Part shown: positions 35,804-45,041 of the stretch, piece after piece
Layout: each line of letters begins with the position of its first letter
How positions within the stretch are numbered: the stretch's first letter is position 1
NCBI GenBank assembly: GCA_007644065.1
Contig: VJWN01000012.1
Coordinates: 1,043,758 to 1,107,757, forward strand
Direction of reading: 5' to 3'
Length of the DNA: 64,000 nt
Source: Margaritispora aquatica
Lineage: Eukaryota; Ascomycota; Leotiomycetes; Helotiales; Discinellaceae
Notes under the pieces: model-generated
What the model was told of the DNA's origin: nothing
Databases searched by the model: none
What the model saw: only the letters and a program-made list of their open reading frames with translations
Made by a program: the position numbers and the translations under genes

Positions 35804-37207
35804 GGTTGTATAAATTGAAGAGACGATATTAAAGACTTGATGTAGCGAGTATAAAGACAAATGAAATGTAGTGATGAAATTCTTGCAGTTTACTAAGAAA
35901 GAAATTTGTAGCAATGAGCTTTTCATATCCAAAACCTGAAAACAGTAGCTGGCTGCTCTCTCATATGTTCGGCTTCCGACTTGACACTGGCCAAAGAAAG
36001 ATTCAAACACATAATCGTCATGGCTCTCACGCGGGTACATTGCAAAGTTCCCATGAGACTAGTCGGGACTGCCACACTAGATGGCTTGTAGGCCACTGGC
36101 CCAAATCCATTCACACTCTCCACAACCGATGAAGGCAGAAGACATGGACAGCCGTGGATCTGATGCGGAAGCTCCACGATCTGTATTCGGTAGACAAGCT
36201 GCAATACGCTGGGTGAGGTAAATTTGTTCAAATTGGGTAAAGGGGTGTACTGAGTGCGAAGTGTGCAAGCTTGTAGCGAGGTAGAATCAAGTGGTGAGAG
36301 GTTTTCGGAAACCGACCAGCGTCTTGCGCCACAAACTACTGTAAAAGTTGTAGTGATATTAGCACGCTGCAGCACTGGCCCTGGCAGCGACTGAATTGAA
36401 CTTGCAACTGCGCAATATTATTAAAATAGGTCATCGCAGTTCTTATTACTCCAAAAGGATGAACAAATGGTGATGGGTTTGTTGATGGCTTCAAGCTGGC
36501 CAGGTGTTTGGATGAGGGATGGTCTTGTTCAAAAGCTGGGTGTGAGATTCATGTCACGTGAGGATTAGAAACTGTCAGAGCTGAGTGTGCTATCGAGTTG
36601 TTAACTTTGCATCATCTTCAGCAACATGCCGAGATTGTTATGTATATCCTAAAATGCTGATTCAAGAAAAAAGCAAAGAGCGTGGACTCGGGTTACGTGT
36701 TTGGCTCATGAGAATTTACCTAACTGATGGCTGTTGAAAAAGCCAGTAAATGCTTAGCGTGCCTTGGGCATTTTATTAGCGGCAAATCGCCAAATTTACA
36801 GGCTTCATGTCGTGGACGACAATATTATCGAATCGTCCATCCTATTGTCGCATCAATCAACCTCCTAGTTATGTTAAACTTATTCTCCTTCTCACCACAT
36901 CTAGCGAGCTTTGTCCCGCGGCTTGTGCTCCAGGGCTATTGACACGAAATCCTGGAGTAACGAAGTCAATGCGTGCAAAATGCTCAGGCTTGCCATCAAT
37001 CAGCTACCTTGGTACGAATGATGCCTGCTTCTGCTTTTTAGAATACAGCTCGAGTTTTAAAAAGAGGTGAAGATAGCAATGCATCTTAGAATTTGATAGA
37101 CTGGGAAATTTTTCATTCTGGCTACTTCAAATCAGTTTATTATCATTTATGTACCCAAACTCAAAGAATCCGCCACAACTCCGTTATATACAATGCCTCA
37201 CTTGGAA
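35804..37207. other. intergenic spacer upstream of the oxaloacetate-hydrolase-like gene
   Basis: 1.4 kb between two genes on the minus strand. The coding frame of the hydrolase-like gene stays open upstream to about 36040 but only with non-ATG starts, so this is taken as 5' leader. No other gene is supported. Confidence 0.5.
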
Positions 37208-38978
37208 TCAATTGCGACGAGGAAATCGCCGACCAAAGCATTGCCCAACTTTTCCAAAGACGAAAGCAAAGACACCAGGTCTTCCGACTGCAACCTCCTC
37301 CTTCTCCTTTTGCATTGAAGGCGCTGTATCTTCCGAGGCTCTTGTCGCCTCTCCTTCGATCATAGCTTTTGCTACAAGCCTTCTCTGGATCTTCCCAGTT
37401 GCTGTTTTGGGCATGTTTGCTGTGAAGTACACCTATTCTGTATTAGTAAAGCTATGGAGAAGAAATGTCGGTGTCTGTACCTTTTTGGGAATTTTGAACT
37501 TCGCGGCTCGTTCGCTAAACCAGCTCAGAAGTTCTTCGGATGAGAGTTGGCAACCTCCTTTTACGACGATAGCGATAGCCACGTTTTGGCCATAAAGCTC
37601 ATCATCAATCGCAAAGCTAACAGCTTCAAGCACCTTCGGGTGCTGAGCCAACAGGTTATCGATCTCAATGGGGCTAATCTTCTCCCCACCTTTATTGATG
37701 AGTTCCTTGATTCGGCCAGTAAGGAAGAGGTATCCATCAGGATCTAGGTAACCTTGGTCACCAGTGCGAAGATATCCTGTTACAGTGAAAGGCGATGCAA
37801 CGACCTTTGGATCTCCAAGATATCCCGAGGTCACGTTGTCGCCTTTCACACATACTTCGCCTATCTGGCCTTGTTGCAATGTATTACCCCAATCATCCAT
37901 GATTTTGAGATTCAACCCCTGAGGAACGCCAACAGATCCTGCTTTATGGGCAAATGGAGGCATAGGATTTGAGGTCATCTGATGGGCTGCTTCTGTCATA
38001 GCATATGCCTCCAATACAGGCGCATTGAAGAGATGCTCCAATTGCGCGTGCACTGCTGGGGCAAGCGGGGAAGAGCAGGACCTGACGAATCTAATGGAAG
38101 GCATTGGTGACGGAAGAGTGCCTCTGAGGAGAATTTGATGCATTGTTGGGACGGCCGTGTACCAGTTCGCCTTGTAAGAGACAAAGTCCCTCCAAAACTC
38201 GGACGCGGAGAATCTTGGAGGCATAATCAGAGAACCTCCACTTCCAAGAGGAGCCAAGAATCCAGCAAGCAGACCATGGACATGGAATAGTGGCATCACT
38301 AAGAGAGTCCGATCTTCGGGTGTCAAGTCGTAGGTTTGCCTGATATTTGTCATTGTTTGACAAAGATTCTTATGGCTCAAGGGGACCTAGTTCTGTTAGT
38401 CAAGTATTAAAGAATTCACAACATGATCTTACAGCTTTCGGCCTTCCAGTCGTGCCACTAGTGTGGAGGATGAGAGCTACATCAGTCCCAACTGGTGTCT
38501 CAACTGCGACTGACTTTCTGTCCATGAAATTTCCTTCATCTTTGATCTCAAGCACAACTTCGAGTTCATCCCAATAGATTTCAGCAATAGCCGATCCACA
38601 CTTCTTTGCTGCCCTAACAGCTTCTCCATTTGCGACTACCGCTCCTCGTGGCAATAAGATGATAGCCGCTTTCAAGTCGTCCAGATAAAACTCAAATTCA
38701 TCTTGTTTATATGCTGAGTTTAACGGGGCAGCTGTTGCTCGCTGGAAGGTAGTCGCAAGAAACGCAACGGCGAATTCGATGGTGTTGGGAAACGCCAGTG
38801 CAACGGCATCTTTTGGTGAAATACCAATGGCGGCTAATTTCTTCTGAAATCCCAAGACTTGTTGGAGCAATTCTTTGTGTGTAAGTAAGATAGGTGCGTT
38901 GATAGGAGCAGCCTGAGAGGGAACGATGATGGCGATACTCTCGGTATTGCTGGACAAGCGAGTCAGAAGCGTTGACAT
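37208..38978 (-). CDS. oxalyl-CoA synthetase-like AMP-forming acyl-CoA ligase (Pcs60/AAE3 type)
   Basis: Exons 38978-38433, 38386-37481 and 37432-37208 give 558 residues; the first ATG is MSTLLTRLSS. ANL-superfamily motifs: LHTSGTTGRPKAV (about 171-183) binds ATP phosphates, VMPLFHVHGL, EAYAMTEAAHQM, GYLRTGDQGYLDPDGYLFLTGRIKELINKGGEKISP is the hinge region, and PKTATGKIQRR carries the catalytic Lys at about 498. The pattern fits yeast Pcs60 and plant AAE3, which convert oxalate, ATP and CoA to oxalyl-CoA. The assignment to oxalate rests on similarity plus the divergently paired oxalyl-CoA decarboxylase gene 546 bp away. The C-terminus ends GRRFPRRN, without the peroxisomal SKL-type signal of Pcs60. 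The tail beyond GKIQRR is about 60 residues, longer than usual. Confidence 0.87.
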
Positions 38979-39524
38979 CTTGGCGGATTTAAATTTCAAC
39001 TCTTGAAAGATTGAGAAAGAAAGGTTCTAATGTGGTCTCACGCTTCTTAACAATGTTATCAAATTGTTCAAAGCAGTTTTATTTGAGCAATATTTTTATC
39101 TTGGTCTTACTGGAGGACAATCACCTGAATCTCGGTACCCGAAGCTACTGACGGGTGCAAATGGCGGGGCTTGGTCGCTAAAACCCAGCGACTGCGCCTC
39201 CTGAATCTAACTCAACATTGAGTACCGAAAGGAACTCAACTCGAAATACATTTCGGAAACCATCAATTGGTCCTTAAGATTAACCAAAACTATACTAATG
39301 CTTCAGTTTTCTAAAAAGCCAAAATTTGAAAGTAAGTCCACCATGCCTTCAATCGTAACAAAAATTCTAAAGTCAATCAAGCAAGCAGTTTCTATTCAAG
39401 ACAGCACTCTTCCAGCATATCACGCAGACACCCAAGCGCTGTGGTCTGAATACGTCTATTTTTCCGAGGTCGAACCAGCAACTTGGACCGAAGACTCCTC
39501 TTCTTACTCCAAAAAGTCTTCAAA
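38979..39524. promoter_or_regulatory. 546-bp shared divergent promoter of the oxalyl-CoA synthetase/decarboxylase pair
   Basis: Start codons of the two oxalate-catabolic genes face away from each other across this spacer. That arrangement is common for co-regulated fungal pathway genes. An inverted CCAAT (ATTGG) occurs at about 39266-39270. The right half contains a 76-codon open frame running into the decarboxylase start. Confidence 0.6.
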
Positions 39525-39528
39525 ATGA
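39298..39528 (+). CDS. upstream open reading frame (76 codons) overlapping the decarboxylase start
   Basis: An ATG at 39298 opens 76 codons, with a second ATG at 39343 (MPSIVTKILKSIKQAV). The frame ends in TGA at 39526-39528, so its stop overlaps the oxalyl-CoA decarboxylase ATG (39525) as ATGA. The peptide is Lys/Ser-rich with two Trp and several Tyr and has no family I recognise. It could be a translated leader ORF that restrains decarboxylase translation, a short independent protein, or chance. Lying within the inferred 5' leader, it would reduce initiation at the main ATG if the transcript starts upstream of 39298. Confidence 0.4.
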   Translation: MLQFSKKPKFESKSTMPSIVTKILKSIKQAVSIQDSTLPAYHADTQALWSEYVYFSEVEPATWTEDSSSYSKKSSK

Positions 39529-41344
39529 CAACCTCTATCACACTCGAGATTGAGCAGCCACGATCACCTCCAAAGATGAGTGGAGCTGCTATCACAGCTC
39601 GTGCACTTCATGAACTTGGTGTTAAAGTCATCTTTGGTCTCGTTGGAATTCCGGTCGTCCAAATCGCAGAAGAGGCAATTGCATTAGGTATTCGCTTCAT
39701 TGCCTTCCGCAATGAGCAAGCTGCCTCGTATGCTGCAACAGCATATGGCTACCTCACCGGCCGTCCAGGTGTATGTCTCGTAGTCGGTGGTCCCGGTGTT
39801 TTACATGCAATGGCTGGCATTGGAAACTCTTCAGCAAATGCCTTCCCTATGCTTTTGATTGCAGGGTCAAGCGAGACACACCTAGTGTCAAGAGGAGCAT
39901 TTCAAGAAATGGACGCAATTAGCTTGCTTACACCTCACACGAAATTGGCTATCAAGGCTGGACAAGAAACCATTCCTCGCACAATAGCTGAAGCATACAG
40001 AGTGTCTTTTTACGGTCGACCCGGAACAGGATTTGTCGATCTTCCAGCTGATGTCATTCAAGGCCTCACTTCGACCTCTCAAACACTGAAATTGGTTCCT
40101 GATGCGCCACGAGCAGGAGCAGACCCATACCGTCTTGTCGAAGCAGCAAATCTTCTCCGCAATGCCAAAGCACCTCTGATAGTACTCGGCAAAGGAGCTG
40201 CATTCGCACGAGCAGAATTAAAGATTCAGGCCCTGATCGATGCTACAAACATCCCCTTCCTCCCTACGCCAATGGGCAAAGGTGTTCTTCCCGACCCCCA
40301 TCCCTCAAATACCGCATCAGCACGGTCCGTAGCTCTCAAGCACGCGGATGTCGTGCTCGTACTCGGTGCACGCCTAAACTGGATTTTGCATTTCGGTTCT
40401 TCACCGAAGTGGAATGCCGATGTAAAATTCATTCAAGTTGACCTCTCAGCCGAGGAAATCGGCAAGAATGCAGGCAACGCAGAACTTGGTATCGTGGGCG
40501 ACATCAATGTAGTCGTCTCGCAACTCACATCTCTCCTCGCGGACTGGAAATACGACACCGCATCACCTTACATCGCTGCCCTCGCAGCAAGCAAAGCCAA
40601 GAACGAAGCCGGGGCAGCGATCAAAGCAAAGATAAACAAGACGCCCATGACCTACCACCACACCTTCGACGTGATCAAAGAGACGCTGAACCGTCTATCT
40701 CCCCCGGAAAACGGAAACGTAGTCTACGTCTCCGAAGGCGCAAACACGATGGACATCTCACGGTCTGTCTTCCCCATTTCCAAACCAAGACTGCGAATGG
40801 ACGCCGGCACGTACGCAACGATGGGCGTGGGTCTCGCGTACGCCATTGCCGCCCATCAAGTCTACAACGTCGATTCTGCGCTTGATGAGCGCAAGAAGAT
40901 CGTCTGCTTGGAGGGCGACTCTGCATTTGGCTTCTCGATGCCGGAAGTGGAGACCATGGCGAGGTATAATATGGATATCTTGATCTTCGTCATCAACAAT
41001 AGCGGCATCTACCACGGCGACTGCGAGGACTCGGATGCGTGGCTGCAGATGCAGGAGAGGAGTAATGAGGGTGAGCAAGGCGGATTGAGGAGCACGAGCT
41101 TGGGGTATCAGGTGAGGTATGAGAAGATGGCGGAGATGTGTGGTGGCAAAGGGTATTTCGTCCAGACGCCCGAGGAGTTGGAGAAGGCTACCGAGGAGGG
41201 CTTCAAATCTGGGGGACCGGTGGTGGTAAATGTTGTTATTGAGAGTGGTGCCAGTAGTAAATTGGTGAGTTTGTCTGTTGAAGGAGGAGAGATTTATGTG
41301 CTAACCATGAATAGGAGTTTGCATGGCAAAAGAGCAACAAATAG
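39525..41344 (+). CDS. oxalyl-CoA decarboxylase (thiamine diphosphate enzyme)
   Basis: Exons 39525-41264 and 41315-41344 give 589 residues. The second exon adds only EFAWQKSNK and a stop, which matches how family members end. The first ATG in frame is MTTSITLEIE. ThDP-enzyme motifs: FRNEQAASYAATAYGYLTG with the proton-relay Glu64, GGPGVLHAMAGIGNSSANAFPMLLIAGSS, FVDLPADVI, and the cofactor motif EGDSAFGFSMPEVETMARYN (GDS at about 464-466) ending in INNSG. GDSAFGFS in place of the usual GDG is characteristic of oxalyl-CoA decarboxylases and the related 2-hydroxyacyl-CoA lyases. The reaction is oxalyl-CoA to formyl-CoA + CO2. Pairing with an oxalyl-CoA synthetase-like gene favours oxalate over 2-hydroxyacyl substrates. 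No C-terminal peroxisomal signal is present. Confidence 0.92.
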
Positions 41345-41997
41345 AGGCTTCTCTGGGTGTGAAGGAATATCTTGTCCTTATAGCAAAGCAGATTTCAAGT
41401 TTGAGTTTTGTCTACTTAAACATTAGCATTGAAGGAGTTCATATGAGCGAGTTTTGAAATTGGTGGGAAGGCAAGATCTAGGTTTAGATCCCCATGGAAC
41501 AGCAAAATGATATGTTTTGCCCAACTCCATAGTTTTTGTTGATGGGAGTGAATCTATCTGCTTGACTACTACGACGTGTATCCAATGATTGTCTCAATGG
41601 CTTCAAATCATATACTTTGTGGATATTTACGTAAAGCTATCTTGTCTAGTAGATAAAATAAACTAGCCGGACTCGAAGGCTTGTTGTGTGCTACCAGGTT
41701 TACCAGGTTCAAAGTTTGCCCAGTCAAATTTTTGAGATCAAAAGAATACTCCAATCTGTTTGTTGTCCATTCCACCATGAAAGAGAAAAAAATAGTTCTT
41801 AAAACAACCACTACAACTTTGTGACCTCTACTCAAGAGGGGCCGAGTCTCATCTCAACACAGAAAGTGGTGAGTTTGGCTCCGGCCCCTCGCTTACAACA
41901 ACTGCCGATCTTCAAAGTTTGGACAGGGAAAAAAAAAAGAAAAAAATATGAGATCAGATGGGATCAAACCATCTACATCTTCAATCCAGAAGTTAAC
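41345..41997. other. intergenic spacer, no gene seen
   Basis: 650 bp of decarboxylase 3' flank, AT-rich, ending with an A-rich tract at 41929-41947 just before the tRNA. The A-rich tract corresponds to a T-run downstream of the minus-strand tRNA and would serve as its Pol III terminator. Confidence 0.55.
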
Positions 41998-42094
41998 TGG
42001 CGGTGCTGGGAATCGAACCCAGATTGAAACGGGTCAGCATAGTATTCAGAATTGAACACCACAACGTCACGTGCTACCATTACACCACACCACC
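41998..42094 (-). tRNA. probable tRNA-His (anticodon GUG) with about 26-nt intron
   Basis: Minus strand: acceptor GGTGGTG pairs with CACCGCC (one G-T), discriminator A. The D arm is GTGT-AATGGTA-GCAC and the T arm CTGGGTTCGATTCCCAG. The anticodon stem-loop begins TGACG-TTGTGG, giving anticodon GTG. The next bases fold with the anticodon into a 10-bp hairpin (GTGGTGTTCA with TGAATACTAT around ATTC), the anticodon-intron pairing typical of eukaryotic tRNA introns. The 3' half of the anticodon stem is then CGTTT, leaving a G-T and one T-T mismatch at the top. That weak stem is why the isotype is less certain than the tRNA call itself. Confidence 0.75.
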
Positions 42095-42618
42095 TGTGTT
42101 CGTAATCGTAGATTGACTTGATTGATGGTGAGCGGCTCGGTTTGTAGGTATATCAACACCACACATTGGCCGTGCCGGATAAACCTTCTGCCGATCGCAA
42201 CCACGAAAAGATTGTAGAAACAATCAGATTGCAAATAGTTAGAATATAAAATTAAAATTTCATTTAGTTCATCTTACATAGTGGCCTTAAGTACTCATCG
42301 CCATTTCTCAAACAGCGTACTGAATTGCGCTGGCGCTCTACTCATTTCTTATAAAGTTATCTGATTTGGAATATAGGTATAGGCTCTGCCTGAAGAGAAA
42401 CCAAACATTTCTTTACAACTTAATCTCAACAGAATACCTAGGGAGTCTCTTGAGAATTGTAAACCCAATTTGCACATTTAAAGAAATTGTATGAATTTGT
42501 TATTTAATTTGATTTCGTAGACAGATGTGCTGTCAATATACTGAGACCAAAGCCTGCTCCTTGATATCAAATGTGGCTCTTGGGTATCACATCCATTGTC
42601 ACGCTCCTCAAAGATCAA
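42095..42618. other. intergenic spacer, no gene seen
   Basis: 524 AT-rich bases between the tRNA and the stop codon of the Mediator gene. No coding signal or repeat is seen. Confidence 0.55.
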
Positions 42619-44634
42619 CTAATCCAGCCGCCGTCTCACAAACTCAATCCAAATCCCCAAGTCCTCTGTGAACTCCAGAATCCTCGCCAAGTCTTGCACC
42701 CCCAGCTTCCTACCCTTTCCCTCATCCATTGCATCCGCGCTTGTACTCTCTGGGATCAGATTCTGCGAGACCACCTCCACAACAGCATTTGGCCTGATCT
42801 CAAATATGACCTGACCCCTACCCTCCATATTTCCAGAACCCCGTCGAGCGAGGGCCTTCTTGAACGGAAATACAACACCTAGCCTTAGCGTTGGTTGAGT
42901 GATCAAGGTTACATCCACTTTCATCGTTGTGTTGATCAAAGGCCTTGACATGAATGCATCAAACTCGGCTCTTTGACTACTTTTGTGGCTGACTTCCCGG
43001 TGGCTCGGTGATCTCGATGTTTCTGGTCCAAAGCTCCTAAGCAGCAGGGAGTTCAAAAATGCTGCTTGCCTAAGTGCAGGGAGCCATTCAACCACCTGTT
43101 GAGGGTGTGAGAACGGGAGCTCTTTCAGAGTCCTGCCGTAATCTCTCTTTTCAACATACAATGTGTTAGAATGATCAACGGCCATTTTCTCGCCATCCTT
43201 ATAGACAGGCACGGTAGTATTCCTTTTCAGTGTCCGCTTATCAAGATCAGGTACCTCGTCTGGATACAATGGGAGCAATCGCTGATCGTGGGAAATCGCG
43301 TCGATAATTGTTCCATGCTTAATCACAGGAGTTTCGTAGAGCACGGTTAGGCTGCTGGGCACAACCAATGGTGGCTCAAACACAGCCTTGAACATAACCT
43401 CAGGAAATTTCTGGACCTGGGTAATACCCTCGATGTCGTTCGTTGTTGCTTGGTCCGTTGTAGGAAGCATTGTGTTTTCAGGCTGCAGCCAATCCAAAAT
43501 CGGTTCATTCCCAGGAGTCATAAACATTTCTTCGACCGGCGCATTCGATTTCTCGATATCTGCTGAGATCCAGTGGTCCGAGACCCGTAATGGAATATGC
43601 ATGCTCATAGGTTCTAGAGCCTCGCATTCGATCAAGAGCGCATACGGCTTATCCTTTCCAGATCCTTTCAGAAGTCGATTATCTCGCCAGTATTCTAGAC
43701 TCATGCCAATTCGGTCTCTTGTATGCATGACCGGTTTCCCGCTCTTTGTATACATCGCAGCCTTCACTATATCCTCATCCAACTTCCCCCTCATCTCTTC
43801 ACTTTCCTTTAATCTCTGTACCTCCCAGAAGTGCAGTCTCTCTATGCTTTCATAAATGCCTGCAATCGCCTCATGACAGTTCAACCCCGGAACGCTCAAC
43901 TTGTCTAAATTCGCCAGTCTGTTCAGATTTGCCGCAAAGCGATCCAATTTCTTCGTCAGTGGACTCTCGCCCGGTCCAAACTCTAGATCCTGAAACAGTA
44001 TTTTCCCAGCAGCAGCTGTATGCCGTGTGACACTTTCGGGCGAGTCAGGAATAGCGAGGGTAACCTTCTTGACAACATTATTATCGAAATTGATCTCGAG
44101 AGTCATGGCATTTGCAGCTATGATTAGATCTCTGCTGCCCACCGAGCCTTCCCAGAAACAATCCAGCCCATACCGTTTTGCGAGCCTCTCAATTCCAGCC
44201 TCACTCAGTCTTCCCTTGTTCTCCTTCAAAATTTCTGTCACCAACTTCATCCTATCTCGCTTGTCCTCCTCCATCTTAGCAGCCGAATTTTGGTCAGGCA
44301 TCATGACGCTCCCACCCATTGGTGTCAATCCTATCCCCTCCAACCCCAATGCTTCTAGGACTGGTACCCCTGAAGCTATTGCTGCACTGGGGCTATCATA
44401 TCCTGCGCCAAAGCTGCTGTTCGTTGGGTGCCCGCCAGCTCCACCAGGGTAGCCGTAAATGGTATTCAAGTTCGCAGGGCTCTTCTTGACCTGCTGTGGA
44501 GAGAGAACAACGGAGCGGGGGCCGTGGGGAGAGAAGGCTGGATGTGAGGGGTGATTCGAAGCTGAGAATGGAGTCGATACTGGAGGTGTTGCGACTGCAG
44601 CGGGCGCATGTTTTCCTGGAGTTGGAGTAGCCAT
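42619..44634 (-). CDS. MED1: Mediator of RNA polymerase II transcription subunit 1
   Basis: Single exon, 671 residues; the first ATG in frame is MATPTPGKHA at 44634. The first about 110 residues are Pro/Ser/Gly-rich and disordered. The fungal Med1 domain then runs from MKLVTEILKENKGRLSEAGIERLAKRYGLDCFWE through LIIAANAMTLEINFDNNVVKKVTLAIPDSPESV and KKLDRFAANLNRLANLDKLS to about residue 560. Family features are the conserved N-terminal helix and the beta-rich body with DRIGMSLEYW. Med1 belongs to the Middle module and relays signals from DNA-bound regulators to RNA polymerase II in the nucleus. The length is ordinary for filamentous ascomycetes. There are no introns. Confidence 0.88.
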   Translation of the reverse strand: MATPTPGKHAPAAVATPPVSTPFSASNHPSHPAFSPHGPRSVVLSPQQVKKSPANLNTIYGYPGGAGGHPTNSSFGAGYDSPSAAIASGVPVLEALGLEGIGLTPMGGSVMMPDQNSAAKMEEDKRDRMKLVTEILKENKGRLSEAGIERLAKRYGLDCFWEGSVGSRDLIIAANAMTLEINFDNNVVKKVTLAIPDSPESVTRHTAAAGKILFQDLEFGPGESPLTKKLDRFAANLNRLANLDKLSVPGLNCHEAIAGIYESIERLHFWEVQRLKESEEMRGKLDEDIVKAAMYTKSGKPVMHTRDRIGMSLEYWRDNRLLKGSGKDKPYALLIECEALEPMSMHIPLRVSDHWISADIEKSNAPVEEMFMTPGNEPILDWLQPENTMLPTTDQATTNDIEGITQVQKFPEVMFKAVFEPPLVVPSSLTVLYETPVIKHGTIIDAISHDQRLLPLYPDEVPDLDKRTLKRNTTVPVYKDGEKMAVDHSNTLYVEKRDYGRTLKELPFSHPQQVVEWLPALRQAAFLNSLLLRSFGPETSRSPSHREVSHKSSQRAEFDAFMSRPLINTTMKVDVTLITQPTLRLGVVFPFKKALARRGSGNMEGRGQVIFEIRPNAVVEVVSQNLIPESTSADAMDEGKGRKLGVQDLARILEFTEDLGIWIEFVRRRLD

Positions 44635-45041
44635 ATTTGATTGCTGGTCTCTCAGGTGGAGGAATGATTTGGTGAAGCAAAAATTCACATGGTAAGCTGA
44701 ACGCGTCGATAGGAAATAGGATAGTTTGACGCGACGGATGTCCGTGCAGAATCACGGATCACGGGGTTTGTCCTCAAGCCAGGGCATTTCACTTCTATTC
44801 ATACTCTGTTTTCACAAACTTTTAACCACCCATAACTAGGTAGGTACTAATTGTTTCGATTTGAGTCCCTTAAAAAGGACCAAGTAATGCCTACGGCTAA
44901 AGTAATACCATGTCTTTACTCCATACACAATCTCAGCCAAGTCCTCTGAAACATAAGTCTACCAATAAAGGTGCTTTCTCCCGGACCATAATTCCAATAC
45001 TTGAATGACTTCATGCCTATAATATCTGGTCTCTCTATCTT
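44635..45041. other. short intergenic spacer, Med1 promoter
   Basis: 407 bp between the Med1 start and the stop of the large unknown gene, both on the minus strand. No other feature is seen. Confidence 0.55.

Noticed and set aside
43388..44452. Plus-strand frames of 94-155 codons inside the Med1 gene
   Set aside because: They are antisense shadows of a well-supported gene.
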